From NCBI GenBank assembly GCA_008933995.1, contig WARS01000009.1:2760001-2824000 (forward strand): a stretch of DNA of 64,000 bases, given 5' to 3'. This document shows, piece after piece, positions 52,501-62,519 of the stretch (its first letter is position 1; each line of letters opens with the position of its first letter). Both the position numbers and the translations under genes were made by a program. Source of the DNA: Datnioides undecimradiatus. Its lineage: Eukaryota > Chordata > Actinopteri > Lobotiformes > Datnioididae. The notes beneath the pieces were generated by a model. It was not told the DNA's origin. It ran no database searches and saw only the letters and a program-made list of their open reading frames with translations.

Positions 52501-53240
52501 TTTTTAAATACTCTTAGACTGCCACTAAAGTTTTGTTATTTGTCCCATTGCTGTGAGGTAGGCCTAACTGTTGACTACTTACAGTTAAATAAATATATTC
52601 ACCTGATGCTGAACTTTTTGTTGCCAAAACATGTTGAAGTTGCTGTTTTCCTGTTGCTATGACAGAATGCATTTTTCACCCTGGAAATAATTAGACCCCT
52701 GGAAACAACTTTATATATAAAGTCAAGTTTTCTGATTGACATAATAATGTGTTTTTATTCTGTGTCAATATTTATATCCAATAATAAAAAGAGTAAAAAT
52801 GAGTTGAAGTGACAGGGTTCTAACCTCATTAACAACTGGCTTATCCATTTATGCTTTTAGATGAGACCATGCTGATGGCTGTTGATCAGCATACAATGCA
52901 ATGCTATATTGAGAAGGCGGGTGGAGAGCCAATTAAAAGAATCTAAATGATGCTGACCCAAGCAAATTAGGGCTGAAACAGGAGGATGTGCAAGAGAGAA
53001 CAGGTAAAAGGAATAAAGGAACAGGACCTATGATTTACCTGGGTTAGCAGAGTAAAAATGAAGAGACTAAAAGAGATAAGGAAAAGAGGAAAAACAAAGG
53101 TGAAAAGAAACATCAAGAAAAGCAAAACTACAATGAACAGATGAGAAACTCACAAATTCAGGGATGAAGAACACATCAGGAACGGAGGTAAAGATCCTGC
53201 CGCCTGTGGGCAGAACATCACCCGATGTGGTGGAAGCCAT
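46599..53240 (-). CDS. MAL-family four-pass membrane proteolipid, copy 2
   Basis: Four coding exons in transcript order: 53240-53154, 47750-47586, 47179-47033 and 46673-46599. All introns are phase 0 and GT-AG, giving 157 residues. It starts MASTTSGDV and ends IRWKRA. The hydrophobic spans match copy 1: FGGLVWILVAS, GWVMFVSVFCFV, YHFLAVVFYLSAS and YVATLLYFLHAIF. Exon 3 is 147 nt against 123 nt in copy 1, adding eight residues (around ILRGLSLSIIQSDE) between the third and fourth spans. Identical intron positions and phases show it is a tandem paralogue. It occupies the position of MALL relative to nphp1 in human, but the sequence looks closer to MAL, so no symbol is fixed. Intron 1 is 5.4 kb and contains a minisatellite. 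Confidence 0.92.
48128..48153. repeat. (CA)n microsatellite
   Basis: A CA run of about 26 bases in intron 1 of the second MAL gene. Confidence 0.9.
52160..52505. repeat. Degenerate minisatellite, about 35-bp unit, about 10 copies
   Basis: The motif CATTGTTGCAAATAGTTCC plus ATTTCAAATATTG recurs at about 52,168, 52,203, 52,238, 52,273, 52,308, 52,343, 52,379, 52,414, 52,448 and 52,484, a steady spacing of about 35 bases. Copies differ at several positions but the middle ones are close to one another. It is AT-rich and lies in the first intron of the second MAL gene, about 650 bases from exon 1. Confidence 0.85.
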
Positions 53241-53250
53241 AGTCCAAAAC

Positions 53251-53572
53251 GCTGTGTGTGTGTGTGTGTGTGCTTGATTTCCTCTAGAATGAGATGTACA
53301 ACCTGTTTTAATCCGCTTTTTAAAGACCGTCTCTCACACCCTCTCTCTCTCTCTCTTGTCCTGCACCTCCCACTAAGTCTCCTCCACCTAGCCATCCATT
53401 CCACTGGTTGAAACGACCAGTTTAACAGGTGCTTTTTGGCTTTGTTTGTGCAGCAGGAGGATGACTCTAGCCTGTGTGTGTGTGTGTGCAAATGTGCCTG
53501 TGCATCTGTGTGGGTGTGTGTGTGTGTGTCTTCTGTGTGCAGTTCTTACGTGTGTGTGTGTGTCTGCCCTCA
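53251..53572. repeat. GT and CT microsatellites upstream of the second MAL gene
   Basis: A GT run at 53,251-53,272 starts 11 bases upstream of the ATG on the - strand. A CT run lies at about 53,341-53,357, and imperfect TG runs at about 53,474-53,490, 53,509-53,529 and 53,551-53,563. The first would be transcribed in the 5' UTR if the promoter is further upstream. Confidence 0.85.
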
Positions 53573-54094
53573 TATTCTTTAGTGTTTGTGTGCATCTCTA
53601 TAAATGGCAACGACCCGTTTACATGCACACAAAAAAGTGATTGTGAAGCAACTAATGCAGGAGTTGCAGGTAAACGTCATCACTGTGGTCATGGTTAACA
53701 AATAAAAGCATCCTGTAACTTTACCTGTCCTCAGATAAATGCACTCCCTCTTTATTATAATGTAATGTTAGCTTAGCTTTTATTTTGGTTTCACAATAAT
53801 TCAAATCTGTAGTTTGGTTCTTTAGTTAAAATTTGATGCTATCTGTAATCTGCAATTTGTAGTCAAGCCACTGAGCTTCAAATTATCCAATCAAAGGTCG
53901 TTCGAAAGCAGCAATGGCATTTGGGAGCAATGAAAAATGCATTTCAAAGATGTTCCAAGTAAGATATGAAGCATTAATTGCTCAGCATTGCCAACATGTG
54001 AACAGACTGAAAGGTAACTAAAACTAGAATTAGCACCCTGTGGTTGTAAGCCTAATGCAGCTGGTCAAGTTGCAGTTGACACCCATGTCTGTGT

Positions 54095-54500
54095 ACATTC
54101 AAATAATATATTATAAAACGCTATCATCTCCTCGTTTTATCCCATCAGAACTTTATGTGAAATTTTGTTATAATTAGGCCAACAATAATGTGTCACATGT
54201 TTTTGACCTATCACGTTCAAGAGGCAAAAAGAAATGTGTTTCATGAGGTCACAGCGACCTTGACCTCTGACCTCTTTCACCCTTGAGTCTAAATGAATGT
54301 TTTAAGCAGATGTAATAAAATTTCCTTTGGGTGATCCTGATAAACTGTGTTTAAAAGAATTTAAGGTTGCCATGACATTGACCTTTGACCACCAAAACCT
54401 AATCAGTTTGTCTGAATATCTGTGCCAAACTTAAAGGGATTCCCGTCAGGTGTTCCTGAGATATCACATTCACAAAGCAACATCCGTGCCTTCAGCAGCT
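54095..54500 (+). repeat. Teleost-type dispersed repeat
   Basis: Contains, in order, GAGGTCACAGCGACCTTGAC, TTGACCACCAAAACCTAATC, TGTGCCAAACTTAAAGGGAT and TTCCTGAGATATCACATTCA. This is the wording of a very abundant fish interspersed sequence. A related fragment in reverse orientation lies at 24.96-25.05 kb. Confidence 0.6.
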
Positions 54501-57500
54501 TCTGGTGGAATATCATATGAACAACTTTAAGCTAATGTGGTTTATGATACTAGCTGAAGTGTTATGACAGTAAAAATAATATAACAACACAAAGTTTTTC
54601 ATGAGGTGTTTTGTGTGATTTTAAATGTAATGATGAGATAGATTCATCATGTAAGATGTTAAGTAAGGGCTCTCCATGTATTGAAGCATGTGCTCTCGCT
54701 GCCTTTACATTAACTAAAAGCCATTTTAATTCAGACTTGCTGTCATGACACTCTTTTTAAAATCCATTTCAAGATGTTTAGATAAGATAATGCAGAGAGC
54801 ACATTAAGATGAGCGATACAGAACAAGGAATCAGTCCAGAGGAAGATATGGATGGGCAAACATGGACAGAAATGTAGATGAAGTTGTCTTTAGTGAACAA
54901 GAACGCAAACAGAGGGCAAGCAGAGAAAGAGGTCGGAAGTGGCTAGGATTTGATTTATCACTTGTTACAACATGTTTTTTTCCACCTGAAAATACCAGAA
55001 AATAATTTATGCAAAGTACAGAGCAACTGAGAAGTTACTGATCCCAGCCAAGAAATACTCTGGCATATAAACCACCTTACCAAATCATTGAGTTTAACAC
55101 TTTAAACATATATATAAGACATGTCAGCAACCTTTAGAGATGCCGGTTGGTGTATTTGGTTAGGGTCGGGCAGATCCATGCCGGCTATGTTCACAGTAGC
55201 TTCGTATTCATCATACGGACATGTTAATCATGGTACAAAAGGAAATGACTGTGATTAAATGTCAAGCTCCTTCTTTTAAGATGAAACTAAAATTGTATTT
55301 TGTTTATTGGGAACTTTGTCAAACATCAAGCTGTGAGTCACAGTGTTTCAGCTGTGTGTCGCATTGCGCTTTTGTCTCTGAGTGTGTCACTCAGTCAAAC
55401 TGTCAAACACAGTGTGATGGTTTCCAGGCTGAAGGATTAAAACTCAGCACAATATACAAAAGCTATTGTGCAGAACGACTCAAAGTATTTCTTTTATCTT
55501 TGTCTTGAGTTGAATATCAATCAGTCTGCTGTGTTGTGGCAAGGTAAATATCAACACGCGTGCACATGCTTGAATTTTCATCTGTGTTACTGAATGATCA
55601 CCACGTGTTTCATCTACCCTGCACAGAGATCACCTGTCAGTCAGACTGTGTAGGTGCTGCTGTGACACCTTTTTTTTTTATTTCCCTGTGTGAGATTTGA
55701 GTTTCTATGCCTTTTACTTCTTATCACAAATCAGGTCAGTAGGGTACAGCTACTGTAAAATGAGTGATTCAAACTCAAAAAGGGGGTTGTATACCTTAAA
55801 CCACTGACACTGTAACAGTCTTACTCAAGTTTAAATTCAATGATTTTTTTATTTAACGTGTCAGTTTCATACTTGTGAAATTTTGGGTTTCATGCTAATA
55901 TTAAGGCACACGACACTGGTTTCAGATGTGTGAGTCACAAATTACTTGAAGCTAAAGGGTCAAATTTCACACAGTTTTAATGGTAGAAATGTCTCATTCA
56001 CCTGAATATCATGTTTAAGCTCTGCATGCATGTTTCTTTATTGGGTAACTGCACCCTAATAGATATTGCATGACAAACACCATTCAAATAAGGCCTGCTT
56101 TCTTAAGGACTGTATCTTGTGATTTTCCGCTAATGACGTACTTACCTAACTGGCCATTAAAAGGCACCGTATAATTTAAATGTTTTGCACTGAGTCATTC
56201 TGAGAGAGTAGCTTTCATGTTGTCCATGTGGGGCTTTGTCCCTTTCCGAGAGAGAGAAACTTGCTTTGTTCTGGAGATGTTGACACACCCTCAGTCAACC
56301 TGTTGATCTGTTAGCCACTGCTAAGGTCACTGAAGTGTGTTTGGAGACCTCTCCCCTGTTGATACAAAGCTAAAGGTGATCTAGTGATCCAGTCATCCTG
56401 ACACAAACACAGAGAGATTTGAGTTCACTGTAGCTACTACATGTACTGTTTAAAAGCATAGTAAGAGTAAAATGGAGAAGGAGTGAAAGAAGTTAGTTCA
56501 TAGGTGATGTTATATTTACTGTTGTCATTAAGTTTATTTGGAAGGATAACATAGAGGCCTTCAGTGCCAGAAGTCCAATGACAACATCTCCTGAAATAAG
56601 CTTGAGGCTTTTTTTAATGTGGTTTGGTCTTCTGATGCAGTATTAAATGTTTCTAACATGAGGGATTCTTCACAATTACACTGAATAAATACCACATACA
56701 TGAATGAGCACCGCAATATCATAAAAGCTGCACTGACAACCTCATAGGGTGACAACATAGCAGTTATAACAGCTTGCAAATTACCCAAAAAATTATTAAT
56801 GAGCTTAAAAATGAATATGATCATTAACATTCATTGGTGGTGCGTTTGTGTCCACCTGATGAATTCAGTGCCAGTATTCTCTCTTTTCTCTGGTTTGGGT
56901 TTGGCCAACTCCAATATTTGTCAGCTTAGTCACTAAATACTTCACTATGTTGACTGACTAGTTGGTAAGTTTGACTATGTGCAATTTGGTGGTGGGTGGG
57001 TAGCATATTTTGGGTTTGCCTGAGCTTTTTAGCTAAAAGCAGCTGCCTGATTTGTCTGAAAACAATTAGTAACAAGCCATAAACCAAAATAATTAGCTCA
57101 AAGACACTAAAATAGAGCTTTGAAGTGTAGTTGAGAATATATTCTACAAACCTCTCATGACTACTGTATTTCAGATATCTAAACATCTTGATTTGCATAA
57201 TATTTATAATTCAATTTGGATGAACACCTTCTAAATAGCTCCAAGGAAGAGGTCGATGCTAAATTCACATTCAGTTTACTTTCTTGAAAGCTTGTTTATT
57301 AACTTTTTATTTATTAATTAGAGGTTTAATGGTTAAGGTTATCTCCTCATGAAATGAAATGTGAAAGTATCTTGCTATGTCCAGCTTTTTTCCTAACCAC
57401 CAGACACACACATACACACAGAAACAGGGTTACACTCGCTAGGCAGCCAACATGCAGTGTTTGGCCAGTGTTAAGAGAGACACGCTAGCTACTTAGTTAT

Positions 57501-60414
57501 GGGTCTGGTTACAGACCATACTCTCCACATACACATACATGCACACGCTCTCACACACACACAAATGCTTGGGAACCCCTGCCAGTTCTGTCAAAATACA
57601 ATAGCTATTTGTCAGTGTCAGGTATAGTTCTGCACTGTAACACACACATGCAGAAACAATGATAAAGAATGCATTGTGTTTGACAAAACCACACATTTTC
57701 ATCCACACCGGTAAGAAAAATTAGGAAATTAAAATATGTCGGGGCCTAATTCCACCACACTGTGAGCTCTGACCTTGAGGTTAGCAGGACAGCAAGAGGG
57801 TCGAACAAATTGCACTTCAACTTGAGGAAACAGGTTCAACCCTTTTTGTTTACTCCTGCTAGCTCCAGGGGGGTCTGCTCTGAAGCTGAACCCGACCTCT
57901 GACCTGGAAGAAAACAAACCCCGCCAAAACTGAACATCCTACATGCCTGAGACGAAATCCTCACTGTTGTTAATTTGGAAATGAGAAATTCGCCTTATTG
58001 AAGGGAAATTCAGTATGGACAGTATGGACAGGGCATTCTGGACAGATGGAGATTCAGCCGAGAGGTCAGCATCATCTCAATAATTTTGCATCTTTAAAGC
58101 AGCACTAAAATATTTTCATATGAAAACTGTATTAAATGACATGTGGGTGTTGTTCATAGAGATGAACATCCAGAAAAGTATCACGACTCTGCAGCTCCCC
58201 TCAGCTCTGCACATCGTCTTCGTGTCCTTTAGCTTGTTTGAGTATTACGGTTTTTGATTTACTATCACCGCACTCGTGTGTTGTCTTATCAGATGAAGTA
58301 GGTGGCAATTGACAATGAGAAACCCAATATGCTACCTCCATAGCATCAAATGACAAAGTTTGCAACAGGCAGGGGAATGCAGTCGAGCATTTAGCAGCTG
58401 AGGAGTTGATGGAGAACAACACTGCTAAAAGAGAGTGAATGTTTCACTTAATCTCAACGGGTGAATTCACACAAGGCTCCAGATGAATGCTAATGGTGGC
58501 TGCTGGATGTGCAAATAAGGTACAGTTGCTGTGTTTACAGCCTGTTGGGCTGCTGCAAAGCAACTATGAAACTGCATTAATACCGCACAGAAGATGTAGG
58601 TTGGAGTTCTGATGGTACCTGCTTATAAGAATACAGATGGGTCTTTTTGGTTGGAACTGTGTTACAGTAATTTGGAAAGTAAAAACTAGAATGAAAGAAA
58701 GCTCTGTGTGAAAGATGAATAATACTTTAAGTACTTTTTGTCTTTTTTCCTTTTATGTTGTGTGTATTTTTTTAATTTTCTTCCCATAATGTGTGTTGCA
58801 ATGGGTAGATGTTTCCTTATTAAACAGAGGGGAAAAAACATCTCTTTGCTTCCTGGATCATCTTTCCTGGCCTATAACTATTCCCTGGAAACTCCCACTT
58901 TTCCGGTTCAACTGGTCTTAGCCTGCATTGCTGCCCCTGTCTTCTTCGCCTTCTTCCTGCTCCTCAGACACAACAGTCCTCCAGGGGCACAAAGAGAAGT
59001 GGGTGAGAAGGTTTCAACGTTTCCAGGTGATAATAGCCGTCACGTTTACAATGAGGTTTTCTGTCTGAGGCTCAGTATCATTCCACGACACACAATAATG
59101 GTCAATATTTGGTGATTTGCAGGTGGATCACCTTTCAGTTTGCCTTTAAATTACTGTACTGTCCTCACCTACATGGCCAAGTTCTGTTCCTGCACATTCT
59201 TAGAACGTATTCTCAATCAACTTCTATCTATTATAGGTGCACTGCAACAGGGACAGAATACACAGGCCTCCAACTTATTCAAATTATGTTTTTTTAATTA
59301 AATAAATAGAATTATTCTAGCAAATAAGGCAATAGATCAGTAAACCACAGAGCTGTGTGTGTGTGTGTGTTTGTGTATGTGCAGTGTGTTTGTTAATGCT
59401 CTTGTGGTTTTTATTACATAAGAATGTTTATTTTTTGCATACTGTAGGTTGTTTTTTTTTAATTGCATACATTTTTTTAGTGCCCACAGTGCAAATCAAT
59501 TCCCCTTTGGGAAAACATGCCCCGATTTATTGTTGATTTACCTAATAAAGTCGAGTCGAGTTAATTAAAAATACTCAATTATTCATTCAGATCATTAATC
59601 TCATTGTTAGTCAGTTACAGACTGTTACAAGTAAATCCCTTTTTGTTCAAACTGTGTGTGCTTTTAAACAAAGTACGTCCGTCTTGGTAAGACAAAATAA
59701 TTGATTTTAAGCCAAAGTCGACAAAACGCACAATACACCTGGACTAACCGATGATGAAAAAGTAAAAGTGTCATTTGTAAGACTGATGCTAATGCTAATG
59801 GTTTAGAGCAAAGCTAATTGTGTTTGGAGACGGGGCTTGTGTTGGTCAGAGGTTAGACAGAAACTTTAATTAATTAATCTTTTTGATAAGTAGCATCATT
59901 AGCAGTTATTCCATGTTTATGTGGTGCCATATGTATCAGTAAAATCCTTATTGGTAACAGGCAATAAACAAATCTGCTCCCTGGTTCTGTGTCAACATGT
60001 CTCCATGTGATTGAAGCAACATCAGTGAAGTAATTCTGCAGGTAACTTCTCAAAGGGTTTCTCCCCTTTTGTTTATTGCTGCCTTTAGATATTCTATTAC
60101 TACCACCCCAATGGTTACCCTGTTTTTTCAACACTAAACAACGCTCTTTGGTCACCACGGGCACCATCACCACAGCAACAGCACTGGAATGTGGAAATAC
60201 AGGATCTTCATTATTCACAAGCTAACACTGCACCGAAGACCGTGCACACTGTGCACACACCGTTCTGGATATGAGATACTGAAGGCTTTTATTACTCAGC
60301 TCTTGGTTGATGGTTAATTTGTGGGCTAAATGTGTTAATTTAAGGGTTATAGTCAGAAGAAATGGCTTGTGGTGTTAAAGTTTGAGGGGATGTCAGAGAA
60401 TAAATGATGTCAGA

Positions 60415-60475
60415 GCAGCCAGTTAGCTTAGACTGAAAACAGGAAAAATGCTAGCCTGGTTGCGGCTGCAAGCAC
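60415..60475. repeat. Short AGCTTAGACTGAAAACAGG fragment
   Basis: CCAGTTAGCTTAGACTGAAA then AACAGGAAAAATGCTAGCC, similar to blocks of the repeats at 38.87 kb and 40.19 kb. Short and diverged. Confidence 0.35.
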
Positions 60476-60619
60476 CACTGCTCACAGATTAACACGTTAG
60501 ATCTCTTCTGTTTGATCTGTGTAGAAGATTATCTTTGTTATATGCTAAGATTCAGCTACTTTTAACCTTGCTTACCCCATTATGTGCCCTATGTTACGCT
60601 TGACCTTTTGGCCTCTGTA

Positions 60620-60979
60620 TGTGGGATGAGAGAAAGAGAAGTGCGACTGGACAGAATGTCCTGACTGTGACCACCTTGTCTCGTATCTCTTCCCGTCTCA
60701 TGTCTTGTCTCGATTATCAAACAGACAGAACATGTGCATCTCACCCGCTACATACATCCTGTTTTTTATATGAACTATGTTTGAACTGCGTAGCAGTAAC
60801 TAACTTCTGCGTAGCGAGAGTGTGATATGACGCGACGGAACCCTGTATAAATGATGTGTGTCTTCTCTGTTTCGTTGGATTCCTCATTACACTGCCGCGT
60901 GCTCCGTCCTGACTGAATCCCTTCTTGCAAGAATAAAGTTCGGAAAGACAACTCAGCTGGCTGACTTGTTTCCGCCACA
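60620..60979 (+). mobile_element. Solo LTR of an LTR retroelement or endogenous retrovirus
   Basis: 360 bases bounded by TGTGG at the left and CCACA at the right, a perfect 5-base inverted terminus of the TG...CA type. It is flanked by TCTGTA (60,614-60,619) and TCTGTG (60,980-60,985), a 6-base target duplication with one mismatch. Internal order fits an LTR: a long U3, TATAAA at 60,846-60,851, a poly(A) signal AATAAA at 60,932-60,937, then a short U5. There is no second LTR or internal coding region in the window, so it looks like the product of recombination between two LTRs. The class is not assigned. Confidence 0.75.
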
Positions 60980-61508
60980 TCTGTGAAAGACCTAGGGGCT
61001 ACACGGAGAAGTTGTAGCGTGTCTAAACAGTCTTTTTAAGTGCGGCGAGTTCAAAGAAGCATTCTTTGACATCTTTATCAGTGAAAATAATCTGTCTATT
61101 TAAATACTGTTGCTCAACACCTTTTTAATACTACACTTATTTAAGCCTAATCCTGACCCAAGATCGACCCATGTTATTGTGAATTTTGCATTTACGATTG
61201 ATGCCTTTGGCAGTAAATGAGATACTGATGTATGAAAGTTCAGTGTAACCAATAAGCCTTTCAAAGATCTTGGCTGCTAGACTCCAGTTTCCATAAATGT
61301 AGTTACGAAATAAGAAATGATGTGTCATTGCTATGATTCATCTTAATCGTGTTACTTTAGATCTGAAACCACAACAACTGACAGACTCTCGCAGCCTGTC
61401 TGCTCCCAGACTGTTCCCAGCCTCTCACTGCTCACGTTCTTTTATACCTGGCTATAAAAAGACGACAGAGGACTAATTATTAACTGTTGTGCCCTGTAAC
61501 TCTACACT

Positions 61509-61531
61509 ACACACACACACACACACACACA
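61509..61531. repeat. (CA)n microsatellite
   Basis: A CA run of about 23 bases. A TATAAAA sequence lies about 55 bases to its left, with no gene attached that I can see. Confidence 0.85.
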
Positions 61532-62369
61532 ACCAATGTTGAACTAGTGGGTGGAGATGAATGGGGCAGCTCTGTGACCAGTGAGATGACAGAGTTGAAA
61601 AAAAGAGGTATGTGAGATGTGGAAACAGGTCATGATTTTAATAGAACATTTAATAAAAAAACAGAACAACATTTGGCAATAAATAGAAATATCAAAACAG
61701 GCTAACAATGTGACTATTGGCTGTTTTATCACAGAAACATGTTTGGGTATCAGTACAAAGCGTTCCCCTTGTATTACTGTAACCTGTTTTAGTGTTTACT
61801 TTGAGAGGAGCAGGGTAAACTTGACTTCATTAAAGATGGATGATAATGTCGGCTTTGTCCATATTTGCGTTGATCAGATCAGGGCTCATGAGCCATAATC
61901 AGGCCTCGTGTACAAAGTACATGAAGATCCCTTTATGTATATGTGCTGCATGTTACGTGGGTATGTAAGCTTTGTGCTAGCATTTTCTCAAAACGGAAAA
62001 CATTGTACTTAATGTCACAATTCTGAGTAGAGGAAAGGAGTCTGTTGGTGGTAATAGTAGCTTATGTTCACTTAATGGTTAATTTATATTATATGTTAGC
62101 GTTTGTTTAGTCCTGTTTGGAGATTTGAGTTTATTCCTGGGAGTCACAGACCTCCAGAGAAAAACACAAGTGGGCCACATTGCTACACAGGTTGACATGT
62201 TCCTTAATTACAATGGATACAAAGACTCTTTACTTTATTTTAAATAAATCTCACATGCCTGAACCTGGTGCTGTAAACTAGAGCACCAGATGTGTATAAG
62301 TCAAACAAAAACACTTTTCACTCCTGCTAAGTAACGGCTGCTGAAAACTGTCTTGCTGTGTTTCTGGGA

Positions 62370-62375
62370 TTTATT
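62370..62375 (-). terminator. Candidate poly(A) signal of nphp1
   Basis: TTTATT on + is AATAAA on -, about 145 bases after the stop. Another copy at 62,234-62,239 is also possible. Confidence 0.4.
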
Positions 62376-62519
62376 GACAGTAACAAAAATATAGAATATC
62401 AGCAGCCTTTCCTTTCAGTTCCAAAATGTATTAATGGCACATGTATGGCATAGGCTTGTAATGTCTAGAACACCCTCCATTTCATTTTTCTATATAAATG
62501 ACGGTGATGTGATGTAACG

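Larger units (their letters stand above)
47751..53153. other. Intron 1 of the second MAL gene
   Basis: 5.4 kb without a supported coding exon; exons 1 and 2 join in phase 0. It contains a CA microsatellite at 48,128-48,153 and a degenerate 35-bp minisatellite at about 52,160-52,505. The remainder is AT-rich sequence with no recognised structure. Confidence 0.8.
53241..62519. other. Gene-poor interval between copy 2 MAL and nphp1
   Basis: 9.3 kb without a supported gene. It includes GT/CA and CT runs close to the MAL start (53.25-53.57 kb), an interspersed repeat at 54.1-54.5 kb, a solo LTR at 60.62-60.98 kb and a CA run at 61.51 kb. The open frames at 58,738-59,115 (+, 125 codons) and 59,874-60,218 (-, 114 codons) have no recognised domain and no splice partners. 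Confidence 0.7.

Noticed and set aside
46599-53240. Calling the second MAL copy mall from its position beside nphp1
   Set aside because: It retains the MAL-like GLVWILVAS, GWVMFVSVFCFV and IRWK features, so position alone does not justify the symbol.
58738-59115. 125-codon open frame on + with a hydrophobic stretch
   Set aside because: No recognisable family, no start context and no flanking exons. The hydrophobic run (FPVQLVLACIAAPVFFAFFL) alone is not enough to call a gene.
59874-60218. 114-codon open frame on -
   Set aside because: No domain recognised, AT-rich intergenic setting and no splice or promoter support.
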